Assembly (NCBI RefSeq): GCF_032017025.1
Contig: NZ_DALZQO010000017.1
Location: forward strand, 1-64,000
DNA: 64,000 bases
Direction of reading: 5' to 3'
Source: Hydrogenoanaerobacterium sp032017025
GTDB taxonomy: Bacteria; Bacillota; Clostridia; Oscillospirales; Ruminococcaceae
Shown: one piece after another, positions 33,001 to 42,550 of the stretch
Numbering within the stretch: position 1 is the first letter of the stretch
Layout: each line of letters begins with the position of its first letter
Notes under the pieces: generated by a model
The model's input: only the letters and a program-made list of their open reading frames with translations
Told to the model about the DNA's origin: nothing
Databases searched by the model: none
Program-made: the position numbers and the translations under genes

Positions 33001-36000
33001 GCGTTTGAGCATCTGGGGTCCACTCTCCCAGCGGCAAACCAATTACATTAAGGTTTGGACCGCCGGTAAGCAAAACATCATCTTTAAATTTTGCCTCTGT
33101 CAAACGGGCACTGCTTTTATTAAATTTAACGGAAAAATCAGTACCTGCTACGGTAACAAACTCGCCGTTTTCGGTAAGTTTTGGAGCAGTGCTGCTTGCA
33201 GCCGCGAATTCAACACTTGCCTTGCCCAGTGTTACGTTGTATTCGTCTACCATAATGCCATCGGACGTATAGAATTTTAAATTAACTACGTCACCCTACT
33301 TCCAGCTGCGAGCAGGCAGCTCCAATTCTCCTGTAGAATGCGGAGCCAAACTATCCAGTTGCTCTATCACCTGATCACTGCCGCCATTGATTGTGTAAAC
33401 CAAACGTATTTCGTTTAGGTTGGTATGGTCAAACCAGTTTTTAATTTCAAGTGTAAGGGGTGCGTTACCCGGATTGCCGACATTTTCATCATTCAAACGA
33501 ATGGGTGAATATGCTTTTTTTACTAAATATGCCTCGGGCTTCAGACGCATATACGCATCCAACACGCTGCCCCATTCACCGTATCCGGTCGCGCTGCCGT
33601 CCGAATGGCTTTGGTGCCTTTCGCTTGTTCCTTCAGGTATGTAAAAAACGTCGTCGACACCGCTCCAAAGTGCGCCGCCCAGCTCACCGTCAGTAGTAAA
33701 CAGGCGCTCCCAAAACCGCTTGATGCTTTCGCCCCAGAAGTTGCGTACGTTGGTATCGCGTGTAAGTTCATCGCGATTGTAGCATGCAACATGCGAATAT
33801 TCATCATGTAATAACGGGCGGTCAAGGTTTGCGGGAATGCCGCCATAAGGGGCCCAGCCCTGATAATCACCGTTCCATGGCGCGTAGTGGGTACTGTAAA
33901 TATCGGTGTACGGTGCATTCGATGTCCAAGGATAGCTAAACATGGTAGGTCGTGTTTTATCAACATCTGCAATGTAATCGGCTTCTGTTTGGAATGCTGT
34001 AGTCCATGCGCCCCACGATTCATTGCCTAAAGACCAAATAAGGATTGATGCATGGTTTCTGTCACGCTCGACCATCTCTGTAAATTGGTCAAGATAATCT
34101 GCTACGGTGGTTTTTGGAGGGTTGTTGTCAAAGCCCTGGAAGCATACTGCTGTTTCCTCCAAAACATACATGCCCAATTCGTCGCACGCTTCAAGGAGCT
34201 GTTTGGTGGGCGGATAGTGTGAAGTACGAATGAAATTGATATTCATATTTTTATAAGTTTCAATTTCATATCTGTCTTGCTCGGGTGTTGTAGAACGGCC
34301 AAGGTCGTACGAAACATCGTGGCGGCAGGTTCCGCGCAGCTTTACTTGCTTGCCGTTAACGTAAACCATGTTTTTGTTCGTGCCGTCTGCTCCGCCAAAG
34401 GTAATCTCTCTAAAGCCGATTTTTTGGCTGTTGGTTTGAATAGTCTGCCCCCCTACCTTAAGGGTAGCGGTCATTGTATAGAGGTTTGGATGTTCTGCAT
34501 CCCATAGTTTGGGTGATGCAACGGGAATTGTTAAAGTTTCAATTGATTTTCCCGCTACAACAGTAATCTCATTTTCGGCTATTACTTCTTTACCATTAGA
34601 AAGTTCAATTGCCAAGATTGCGTCTGCGTCAGCAGCTTTTTGAATCTCTGTCGTTAGTTTCAGTTCAGCGTTGGTAAAGCTGTCGTCTAGTTCTGTTTCT
34701 GCATACAAACGCTTGATGTAATCTTTGTTCAAAGCAATCAGCTGAACTTCGCGGTTGATACCGCCCATGTTGTGGTGTGCATACCAGCTGCCGATGGAGG
34801 GATTGTTCAGCTTATCTGTTACTCCAACGGTTACGGTAACAGTCTCCCCTGCTGTAACTTTATCTGTGATATCACAATCCCACGTGGTGAATCCACCGCT
34901 GTGGCTGCGCACAAATGTATCGTTAACCCATACACGTGCGTAGCTGTAAACGCCATTGAATCTCAATAATATCCGCTTTCCGTTATAATCGGACGGAATT
35001 GTTATTTCTCTTTGGTAATAGTACTCCACCTCGTTGAGGATGTCGTGCCCTTGCATGACCAGTCCGCCGGGCACCTTGATGTTCTCCCAGTTTTCATCTG
35101 TCCATGCAGAAAAATCAAAGTCCTGTCCTGCTTGTCCCGGTTTTGAACCTGCGGGCGGAGTAAATAGGAACTTCCAAGTTCCGTCCCCTGTTGGTTCATT
35201 CAGTGAGATTACCGGCTGTGCTACGCCTGAAATTTTGTCCGCTTCGGGAGGAATTTCAGGGGTTGTCCAATCATCCGACCATGGCTGATTGGCGGTTGGC
35301 TCTTCCTCTTGAGATTCGGCAATGACATTGAAGTTTGAAATAGCCGGCCAAAATTTATTAGCCGATGCACCCGAATACGGGACAATCTCTTTTGCCACTA
35401 ACCGCATGTATCGTGCCTGCAGCGTTTGCCCAAGGTTTCCGCGTACAGGAGTATCGTCTGTTTTTGCCTGAAAACTGCCGTCTGTAATCACAGTTTGGTA
35501 ATCGTTGGCACCCTCGGCTTTTATTAATAAATCATATTTGGTAATAAAACCGCCTTGTGTGCTCCCGTTGGTTCTGCCCGACATTTCAAACGCCTTTACG
35601 GGGTAGTTCCTTCCTAAATCCACCTCAAACCATTGCGGGCTGGCAATGTCGGCGGCGTTCCAATCCACACACCATACTGTTTTAACCGCCAAGTTTGCCG
35701 GAGGTGATGCTTTTCCGTCAATTGCTTTTTCAGGCCCTTCTCCCGCGGCAGAAGAGGAGGCTGATGCGGTCATTCTGTCTTGGGGTATATAAGTTTCGGC
35801 TGTAAGTACCCCTGAATCTTGCATTGTATCTGCTGTTGTAGCCGGAAGCTCATCTTCCGCAGAAGTTGGTTCTTCGCCCTTGTTTGCTGTTTCATCTTCG
35901 GGTGTAATCCCGCTGNNNNNNNNNNNNNNNNNNNNNNNNNNNNNNNNNNNNNNNNNNNNNNNNNNNNNNNNNNNNNNNNNNNNNNNNNNNNNNNNNNNNN

Positions 36001-36222
36001 NNNNNNNNNNNNNNNAGAAGTTGGTTCTTCGCCCTTGTTTGCTGTTTCATCTTCGGGTGTAATCCCGCTGCCTAATACAATCTCATCTGTTACGGTATTA
36101 CTCTGTGTGCCGGTAGCCTCGTCAATTGCCTGCACAGGTATTGTACCGAAAAACATTGAGAAAACAATGGCAAGTGTAAGTGTTAGACTTAAAATTCGCT
36201 CTGATACCCTTTTTCTCCACAT
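30048..36222 (-). pseudogene. Second giant GH2 glycosidase, interrupted by an amber codon and assembly gaps
   Basis: Read through its interruptions, this is one gene of about 2000 codons with the same plan as its neighbour. It has a signal peptide (MWRKRVSERILSLTLTLAIV), one discoidin-like domain, and a GH2 core with WSLGNESW and HDEYSH. These are followed by carbohydrate-binding-like domains, FIVAR-like helices, NPETGG, and a C-terminal membrane helix (VWISVILLTAATASGLYLW) ending KKRS. Three things break the frame. One is an in-frame TAG at 33296-33298, where the paralogue has Thr (DWKTGD). The second is a 10-N gap at 32677, where the paralogue has 17 bases. The third is a 100-N gap at 35916, flanked by the same 55 bases on both sides. 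The two gaps look like assembly artefacts; the TAG may be real. Confidence 0.75.
35916..36015. other. 100-base run of N (assembly gap)
   Basis: The 55 bases before the gap (ending ATCCCGCTG) recur right after it. The two contigs therefore probably overlap, and the true sequence has one copy and no gap. Joined that way, the GH2 frame stays open. Confidence 0.85.
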
Positions 36223-36280
36223 GCTTTGAACCTCATTTCTTTATTTTATATATATTATACAAAAACCTTCATTTCCTATT

Positions 36281-36298
36281 GAATACACAAAGCGGAAA
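36281..36298 (-). promoter_or_regulatory. Element shared by both GH2 promoters
   Basis: AATACACAAAGCGGAAA here and AATACACAAAACGGAAA at 29748-29764 sit in the same place relative to the -10 box. The rest of the two upstream regions is poorly conserved, so this may be an activator-binding site. Confidence 0.45.
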
Positions 36299-36505
36299 TT
36301 TATATAGTTTTCGGAAAGTTGTATTTAGAATAATATTGTCTAAATTTGTATGATTTTGTTGCGATATTAAATCAATTGTAAACAAAAGGAATTTTTGCAA
36401 TTTTCTTCTGCAAGTAAGAGAATCGTATTATTTGGGGCTTGCAAGAAAAGATGAAAAAAGGTTAAAGCTTACCTTAATGCATTAAAGGGCAGTCGGCATA
36501 AGAAA

Positions 36506-36552
36506 CAACGGCTATTGAGCATTTATTTGCTCAATAGCCGTTGCTTTCTTTT
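36506..36552 (+). terminator. Strong hairpin terminator
   Basis: CAACGGCTATTGAGC and GCTCAATAGCCGTTG pair perfectly over 15 bp around an 8-base loop, followed by CTTTCTTTT. The gene it served is not in view. Confidence 0.6.
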
Positions 36553-36620
36553 ACGTAGATATTTTTCAATTAAAAAAAATTCTTAATTTTATATTTTATA
36601 GGGCACTATTTTATTCAGTT

Positions 36621-37218
36621 AAGGCACATTGTCTTTGTAACAGAGTTCTCAACCGGAACGGCAATGCTAATGTCCATTGTCGGAAACATCGGCGTTGCCG
36701 CCTACGGTATTGTTGCCAACCTATCGTTGTTTGCAATTTCAATTTTTGCGGGGATTTTAGAGGAATACAACCTCTTATTAGCAACCCTTACGGCGCGGGC
36801 AATTTTAATGCACTAAAAAAGGTGTACTGTTGGGCTATCTTACCGGCTGTCTCTATTGGACTGTTGCTGTATTTGCTGGTATTCATTTTTGCGCAGCCCA
36901 TTACACTGGTGTTTAACCGAGAGCATGAAATTGAACTTACCAAAATTGCGGTAGGGGGAATTCGCCTATACCTCCCGGCACTGCTTCTGTCCGGCTTCAA
37001 TGTGGTAACAGCATCGCTGTTTGCTTCCATGTCAAATGCCATGTCTTCGTTTTTAATTTCGGTTTCACGTGGCTTTGTCCTTATCGTAAGCCTGGTTTTT
37101 TTCTTTTTCAAATGTTTGGGGAATGACGGGTGTATGGTATACCATGCCCTGTGCCCAAATTCTTACCTTTATTTTGAGCCTGTTCTTGCTCAAACGGCTG
37201 AAATCCAAGAGTGCATAA
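36621..37218 (+). pseudogene. MATE-family efflux pump, C-terminal remnant
   Basis: Three frames must be joined to read it. The first gives FVTEFSTGTAMLMSIVGN and IGVAAYGIVANLSLFAISIF; after a shift near 36760 it reads GIQPLISNPYGAGNFNALKK and the membrane helices that follow; after another near 37110 it reads VWGMTGVWYTMPCAQIL and ends KRLKSKSA. This is the C-terminal half of a MATE multidrug exporter. The N-terminal half is gone and at least two frameshifts are present, so it is dead. Confidence 0.75.
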
Positions 37219-37406
37219 GTAAGGTGGATGCGGCAGCTTAAGCTTGAGCATAACTATATATTTAGAATAGAGAGGTACAATTATAAAAAATTTATTATCA
37301 TCTGGTGACCATGGATGGCTAATTGGTGAACAGGTGGTTAGGCGGTGCGCAAAGGCTTGCTTTGCGAAGATGCACTGGCACAGCAGCAAAATGGCTGATG
37401 GTTGAT

Positions 37407-37460
37407 CTTTAAAACAACAAGCAGCTGCACATAAATTTGCAGCTGCTTGTTGTTTTAAAG
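37407..37460 (-). terminator. Terminator of the sugar-catabolic operon
   Basis: CTTTAAAACAACAAGCAGCT and its exact inverse form a 23-bp perfect stem (37407-37429 with 37438-37460). It is symmetric enough to work in both directions, between the fucU end and the MATE remnant. Confidence 0.8.
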
Positions 37461-37487
37461 GTCAACATATTCTACTGTGGAAAGAAC

Positions 37488-37919
37488 TTATTCGGTGACA
37501 ACACCTTTTTTCAAAATAATATTGGCATACAGTGCGCCTTCACTTGTGGTGACCACCGCGTATGCTTTTTTTGCACGGTCGTAGAAATCAAATTTGTTTA
37601 TGGTAATATTCCGCAGGCCTTTTTCTTCGTATTTTTCACCTATTTCTTGATATACGGGCCAGATTACAGGTACATAGGGGTCATCCGGAAGTACCGCCAT
37701 AAAAACTGTGGGGTGGTCAACATAAGGGTCCAGCGGCATAAATTTAAGTACCGCATCTAATATTTCGGGAATGCCGTGGCCATCCAAGCGTACAACCCGT
37801 TCCGGGTGCGCAAAACGAGGGAAATTGCCATCTGCAATTACCAGTTCATCGCCATGCCCCATCTCCATTAATATTTTGAGCAGTTCCGGGGTGAGAATAC
37901 TCGGAATACCTTTTAACAT
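37488..37919 (-). CDS. RbsD/FucU-family sugar mutarotase
   Basis: The 143-aa protein matches FucU, which interconverts alpha and beta anomers of fucose or related sugars. Typical segments are MLKGIPSILTPELLKILMEM, GHGDELVIADGNFP, ILDAVLKFMPLD and the C-terminal AVVTTSEGALYANIILKKG. The conserved His in MGHGDE and Asp in ADGNFP should form the active site. It is the last gene of the operon, 12 bases after the aldo/keto reductase, so it probably feeds a ring-closed sugar into this pathway. Whether the natural sugar is fucose is not shown, since no fucose isomerase is present. Confidence 0.88.
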   Translation of the reverse strand: MLKGIPSILTPELLKILMEMGHGDELVIADGNFPRFAHPERVVRLDGHGIPEILDAVLKFMPLDPYVDHPTVFMAVLPDDPYVPVIWPVYQEIGEKYEEKGLRNITINKFDFYDRAKKAYAVVTTSEGALYANIILKKGVVTE

Positions 37920-37931
37920 AAGACCACTCTC

Positions 37932-38945
37932 CTATTTAGTAATCACACCATCCATATCCCATAGGTCCTCCCAGCCCTTTGCACCTTCCCATAAGAAAAC
38001 CTGGCCTTTTATGAGCCGGCAATTTTTGTCTACTCCCCGTAGGGTCTCCATTTCTTCATCGGTTAGAGGGTCTTCCGTGGTGCAGCGCAAATTACTGACA
38101 TATTCATTTTCATAAACAGAAAAAGGAATGGGAATTTGACCGCGTTGCACCGCCCATTTCAAACAAATAACAGCAGGATGGACGTTGTGTGCTTTTGCAA
38201 TTTCCACTACTTCCGGTACCTGAATATCCGCCACATCCGTATCGGTTTTGTCGCGGTCGGGGCGGGTGGGGGAGCCTATGGGACAGAAGCCGATTGGTTG
38301 GATTCCACGTGCTACACAATAATCGTACAGTTCGGGCTGTTGGAAGCAGGGGTGAAGCTCCATTTCAATCAGGGCAGGTTTAATGCGGCAAAGAGGAAGT
38401 ACGGCTTCTAACTTAGGGATTGTCATACTGGACATACCAATGGATTTTACAAGCCCCATATCCACCAACTTCTCCATCTGTCGCCAGGTTGCCATAAAGC
38501 GGTCAACCGAGAAAGGCTTCGAGTTGGGGTTTCTTGCGTCTGCGCTGCAGCCGGGCGCATGGTAGTTGGCAAACGGCCAATGCACAAAGTAGGCATCGAT
38601 ATAACTGATTTGTAAATCTTTAAGCGTTTTCGCACACGAAAGAAGAACATCACCTTTGCCATGCATGTCGTTCCACACTTTGGATGTAATGAAAAGCTCT
38701 TCACGTGTTACGGTGCCTTCCAAAAAAGCTTGCGCAAAAACTTTACCGATTAAATCTTCATTACCATAAACAGACGCACAATCAAATAGGCGATACCCCA
38801 CTTTGATGGCGCCTGCGACCGCCTGCGATACCTGTTCGGGTGTGAACCGATCGGAGCCAAAGGTACCCATTCCTATACATGGAATTTGTATGCCGTTATA
38901 AAGCGTTTTTTGGGGGACTTTTTTGGGGTCAACAAAATTTGTCAT
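37932..38945 (-). CDS. Aldo/keto reductase
   Basis: The 337-aa protein is a typical NADPH-dependent (alpha/beta)8 aldo/keto reductase: GMGTFGSDRF near residue 26, LFDCASVYGNEDLIG with catalytic Asp and Tyr near 53-67, FITSKVWNDMHG with Lys near 85 and YIDAYFVHWPF with His near 120. KWAVQRGQIPIPFS and the final RCTTEDPLTDEEME form the cofactor side. It could reduce a sugar aldehyde to an alcohol or act in reverse. It lies one base after the PfkB gene and 12 bases before fucU, so it belongs to the same operon. Confidence 0.9.
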   Translation of the reverse strand: MTNFVDPKKVPQKTLYNGIQIPCIGMGTFGSDRFTPEQVSQAVAGAIKVGYRLFDCASVYGNEDLIGKVFAQAFLEGTVTREELFITSKVWNDMHGKGDVLLSCAKTLKDLQISYIDAYFVHWPFANYHAPGCSADARNPNSKPFSVDRFMATWRQMEKLVDMGLVKSIGMSSMTIPKLEAVLPLCRIKPALIEMELHPCFQQPELYDYCVARGIQPIGFCPIGSPTRPDRDKTDTDVADIQVPEVVEIAKAHNVHPAVICLKWAVQRGQIPIPFSVYENEYVSNLRCTTEDPLTDEEMETLRGVDKNCRLIKGQVFLWEGAKGWEDLWDMDGVITK

Positions 38946-39896
38946 CTAAATTGCCTTCTTTCTATCGGTTAATTTTCTTACCTCAACCTGGGTAAGCAGC
39001 CAATCCAAATCTTTTTGCCGAAAACTACCGGTCTCCATGGTGAGTGCGTTTGCGGTAGAAATTGCTACAGCAAACCGAATCGTTTCCTCCATGGTATACC
39101 CACGCGATAACCCTACTGCAAAACCTGCTACCATACTGTCACCGCATCCAACGGTATTTACCACAGGAATATCCGGAGTAATCCCCTCATAAATTCCCTC
39201 TTCACAGACAACCAACGCACCTTTTTTACCCAGCGACACCACTACAATTGCAATGCCGCTATCATGGAGGTGCTGTGCAGCGTCAATGAGCTGCTCGAGT
39301 GAATCAATATTAATATCCAACAGCTGGCGGATTTCATCGGTGTTCGGCTTGATCATAGTCGGTTTTGCTTTTATCGCTTCTTTAAGTGTCTGTCCGCTGG
39401 TATCAAGAATAACGTATTTGCCACAGTCTTTTGCAATTGTAATCAGCGTTTTGTAAAAATCAACAGGGATACCTTTGGGCATACTGCCGGAAATGGTCAC
39501 TACACTTGAGTCCTGAATGGATTTGATATAATCTTTTGTAAACTGTTCAAGTTCCAACTTGCTGATCGAACAGCCCGGTTCTAAAAATTCAGTACTGCGG
39601 TTTGCAGCGGTATCCCGCACATTAATACAGCAGCGGGTCTCGCCTTGTATATGGGTAAATGCAGTTGTAATGTTTGGCTCTGTAATAAGCGATTCAAAAA
39701 GCTGCCCGTTGTAACCGCCTGCAAAGCCGGTTGAAATTACCTGTTCGCCTGCCAAAGCCGCCACGCGTGAAACATTCAGCCCTTTTCCGCCCGCTGTGTT
39801 GTTTACATTGTTTACGCGCATCACCTCATACGGTAAAAGGCTGTCAATAATATACAGTTTGTCGATTGCAGTGTTTAGTGTGACCGTTGTAATCAT
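38946..39896 (-). CDS. PfkB-family sugar-phosphate kinase (1-phosphofructokinase / tagatose-6-P kinase type)
   Basis: The 316-aa protein starts TVTLNTAIDKLYIIDSLLP, as in FruK and LacC, with NNTAGGKGLNVSRVAALAG near residue 31 (substrate side) and the PfkB signature NTVGCGDSMVAGFAVG near 245-260, which holds the catalytic Asp. Such enzymes phosphorylate ketose phosphates to bisphosphates, the substrate of a class II aldolase; an aldolase gene is in the same operon. ATG follows GGTGG. The gap to the dehydrogenase is 12 bases. Confidence 0.9.
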   Translation of the reverse strand: MITTVTLNTAIDKLYIIDSLLPYEVMRVNNVNNTAGGKGLNVSRVAALAGEQVISTGFAGGYNGQLFESLITEPNITTAFTHIQGETRCCINVRDTAANRSTEFLEPGCSISKLELEQFTKDYIKSIQDSSVVTISGSMPKGIPVDFYKTLITIAKDCGKYVILDTSGQTLKEAIKAKPTMIKPNTDEIRQLLDINIDSLEQLIDAAQHLHDSGIAIVVVSLGKKGALVVCEEGIYEGITPDIPVVNTVGCGDSMVAGFAVGLSRGYTMEETIRFAVAISTANALTMETGSFRQKDLDWLLTQVEVRKLTDRKKAI

Positions 39897-39908
39897 CTTG
39901 TCACCACC

Positions 39909-40961
39909 TTAATCATTGATTAGTAAAATTTTACCATGTACCTGTGAAGGCTTCTTAAACAAATCAAAAGCTTCTACCGCTTTTTCCATCGGGAATTTTT
40001 TAAAGATAAAATCAGGGTCAAACTTGAGCTGCCCTGTGGCAAAATAGTGCGCGGTGAGCTCCCATTCTCTGCCCGGGAACGGTGCACTGTAGCTCATCCA
40101 TGAACCGGTCAGCTTAAATTCCTTGCGGTTCATGTTTTCCCATTGTTTTGGGGTAAAGGTCATATCCACATGCGGTGTACCAATAAAGCAAACCTTCGCC
40201 TTGTTTGCGGCTATTTCAAATGCCATATGCATGGTGGCGGTGCTGCCTGCTGCCTCAAACACAAAGCCGTAGCCTTTGCCTCCGGTGAGTTTCATTGCCT
40301 CCTGCATGTAATTTTCTTTGGTGGTGTTAATGACTGCATCCGCACCCATGCGCTTTGCCAACGCCAGCCGTCCGTCATCGATATCAAATACAACAACTTT
40401 TTTGGAGCCAAAAATTTTTGCCCACTGCATGGTAAAAATTCCAATTGTTCCGCCGCCTAGCACCGCAACACATTCCCCCCCTTGATAATCGTTGCACATG
40501 ATTCCGTGCAGTGCTACGGTTGAGGGCTCAAACATTGCCGCCTGCTCGTAGGGGATAGATGGGTCGTATTTTACCGCATTGGTTGCAGGCAGCACCACAT
40601 ACTCTGCAAAGCTACCTTGCTCACGTGAACCGATAAAGCTGTAGCGCTTGCACAGAGAATAGTTGCCGTTCTGGCAATCGTTGCATTCCATGCAAGGTAC
40701 AAGCGGTGCACCCGAAACTGTGTCGCCTACCTTTACGTTGGTGACACCTTCACCAATTTCCACCACATCACCTGAAAACTCATGCCCCAACACAACAGGG
40801 TAAAAATGAGCACCGTTATGTAATACGCGCGGAATATCGCTGCCGCAAATGCCGGTTGCCCGTACTTTAACCTTTACAGTACCCGGCNNNNNNNNNNCCT
40901 CAGGGGTAGGGAAATCGTCGTACCGGATATCCTCATTGCCATATAAAACTGCTGCTTTCAT
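39909..40961 (-). CDS. Zinc-dependent sugar-alcohol dehydrogenase (GatD-like)
   Basis: The 350-aa protein is a medium-chain dehydrogenase. GICGSD near residue 38 and GHEFSG near 60 bind the catalytic zinc. A second Cys cluster (CMECNDCQNGNYSLC, about 89-103) binds the structural zinc, and LGGGTIGIFTMQWAKIFG near 168 is the NAD-binding loop. The closest named relatives are galactitol-1-phosphate 5-dehydrogenase and sorbitol dehydrogenases. A 10-N gap at 40888-40897 hides about four residues but keeps the frame. It sits between the FGGY kinase and the PfkB kinase, which suggests oxidation of a polyol or polyol phosphate. Confidence 0.88.
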   Translation of the reverse strand: MKAAVLYGNEDIRYDDFPTPEXXXXPGTVKVKVRATGICGSDIPRVLHNGAHFYPVVLGHEFSGDVVEIGEGVTNVKVGDTVSGAPLVPCMECNDCQNGNYSLCKRYSFIGSREQGSFAEYVVLPATNAVKYDPSIPYEQAAMFEPSTVALHGIMCNDYQGGECVAVLGGGTIGIFTMQWAKIFGSKKVVVFDIDDGRLALAKRMGADAVINTTKENYMQEAMKLTGGKGYGFVFEAAGSTATMHMAFEIAANKAKVCFIGTPHVDMTFTPKQWENMNRKEFKLTGSWMSYSAPFPGREWELTAHYFATGQLKFDPDFIFKKFPMEKAVEAFDLFKKPSQVHGKILLIND

Positions 40962-40973
40962 TGCAATTACCTC

Positions 40974-42482
40974 CTATTGATGCATAATATCTTTTAATTT
41001 TTCGTATAAGGCAAGATAGATTTTATAAGCCCTCTGGTAGCTTTTATAATTTTGTGGGTTGGGCAGATGTTCCCGCTTGATTGCAACCGTTCTGGATACG
41101 GCTTCGTCAAAACTTTGATAGATGCCCGTACCCACACCCGCTAAAATAGCGGCGCCGAGGGTTGTCGCTGTATCCGAAGAGGGAACAACTATTTTTTTAC
41201 CGGTAACATCCGCCTTGATTTGCGTCCATAGCCTGCTGTTGGCAGCTCCACCCATCGCGCGCAAAACATTGGTACAAACACCGACGCTTTCTGCAATATC
41301 CAAATTGTGCTTGAGTGAAAACGCTACGCCCTCCATGCTGGCGCGGATAAAGTGTGCGCGCGTCTTAGAAAAATTAATGCCATAGTAAACACCTTTTGCC
41401 TTACTATCCCAAATGGGAGAGCGTTCACCCGCCATATACGGCAGAAAAACCAAACCGTCGCTGCCCGCAGGAATGGAAGAAGCGGCCTTATCCATTTCAT
41501 AAAACGAATTGGTATGATTAGCTGAAGAAACGTTTCGCTCCTCGGCGCAGAATTCTTGCTCAAACCAACGAACCACCCCTCCGCCGCCAACCGTTCCGCC
41601 CTGCAGCAGCCACAGATTAGGCACTACGTGGCATCCGAGTATAAGGCGCTTATCTGAATGGTAGGTATCCATACATAAACTCATTCCGCCTGCCTGCCCG
41701 CCTTGCTCCTGTGTTTCTCCTGCACGCATTACCCCTGCACCCAGTGTACCGCATGCAGCATCCAAGCCGCCCGCAACAACCGGTGTTCCTGCGGCAAGCC
41801 CGGTAAGCTGCGCAGCTTGTTTGGTTACGCTGCCTATTACCTGATGGCAAGGTACTATTTCGGGCAGCATTGCCGCGTCAATCCCAATTTCATTGCAGGT
41901 ATCGTGGTTCCAGCAGCCGTTTCGCATGTCAAAACAGTGCAAGCCATAGCCCTGCGAAACATCTTGTGTAATTGCTCCAGTCAGCCGAAAGGCAATAAAG
42001 CTGTTGGATTGCAGAATTTTATAAGTTTTGCGATACACTTCAGGCCTATGCTTTTTGTACCATAAAATTTTGGGCAGTGTATAGGAGGGCTGAAGGGGGT
42101 TGCCGCTGAGCTCAAAGAGTTTTTCTTCCCCTACAGTCATTTTTAATTCCTCACAAATATCCGCCGCCCGTGTGTCCATCCAAATAGGAGTGTTGCAAAG
42201 CACGTCCCCATCGATATCTATAGGAATTGCCGACCAGCTTTGCCCGTCAATTCCAATCCCAGCAATATCGGTGGGGTCAATGCTGTTTTTTACGAGCATG
42301 GTGCGAATGGCACTGCAAACCGCTTGCCACCACTCCTCGGGGTTTTGTTCTGCCCAACCCTGCTGCGGGTAATACACTTTGTAATCGCCGCTGCCTTGTG
42401 CAACTACCTCACCGTCGTGGGTAAACAGTGCCACTTTACACGCAGAGGTACCAATGTCAATTCCCAATAATAAGCGTTTCAT
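40974..42482 (-). CDS. FGGY-family carbohydrate kinase (xylulokinase-like)
   Basis: The 502-aa protein begins LLLGIDIGTSACKVALFTHD, the ATPase motif of the FGGY family, with GIGIDGQSWSAIPID near 80, DTRAADI near 107 and the C-terminal signature LRAMGGAANSRLWTQIKADV near 415. It is closest in style to xylulokinases. It would phosphorylate a ketose or polyol taken up by the neighbouring transporter. A degenerate copy of the CGAAACGTTTCG operator lies 14 bases upstream, between it and the LacI gene. Confidence 0.88.
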   Translation of the reverse strand: MKRLLLGIDIGTSACKVALFTHDGEVVAQGSGDYKVYYPQQGWAEQNPEEWWQAVCSAIRTMLVKNSIDPTDIAGIGIDGQSWSAIPIDIDGDVLCNTPIWMDTRAADICEELKMTVGEEKLFELSGNPLQPSYTLPKILWYKKHRPEVYRKTYKILQSNSFIAFRLTGAITQDVSQGYGLHCFDMRNGCWNHDTCNEIGIDAAMLPEIVPCHQVIGSVTKQAAQLTGLAAGTPVVAGGLDAACGTLGAGVMRAGETQEQGGQAGGMSLCMDTYHSDKRLILGCHVVPNLWLLQGGTVGGGGVVRWFEQEFCAEERNVSSANHTNSFYEMDKAASSIPAGSDGLVFLPYMAGERSPIWDSKAKGVYYGINFSKTRAHFIRASMEGVAFSLKHNLDIAESVGVCTNVLRAMGGAANSRLWTQIKADVTGKKIVVPSSDTATTLGAAILAGVGTGIYQSFDEAVSRTVAIKREHLPNPQNYKSYQRAYKIYLALYEKLKDIMHQ

Positions 42483-42495
42483 ATTTCACCTCGTA

Positions 42496-42509
42496 ACGTA
42501 ACGTTTCGC
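42496..42509. promoter_or_regulatory. LacI-type operator upstream of the FGGY kinase (degenerate)
   Basis: ACGTAACGTTTCGC matches the palindrome GCGAAACGTTTCGC at 12 of 14 positions. It lies between the LacI gene and the kinase and marks a likely internal promoter. Confidence 0.55.
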
Positions 42510-42550
42510 TTTTGCTGTAAAAGAGATGGCGCAACGCGCCGTACCCTTAA

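Larger units (their letters stand above)
36223..36620. other. Upstream region of the second GH2 gene
   Basis: It contains TATAAT on the minus strand at 36254-36259 and, just upstream, GAATACACAAAGCGGAAA (36281-36298). The latter matches the element before the first GH2 gene at 16 of 17 core positions. A 15-bp perfect hairpin with a T-rich tail lies at 36506-36552. No gene is seen. Confidence 0.55.

Noticed and set aside
33296..33298. Pyrrolysine-type recoding of the TAG
   Set aside because: No reason in the protein or context; the paralogue has Thr at this place and nothing else in the window suggests amber recoding.
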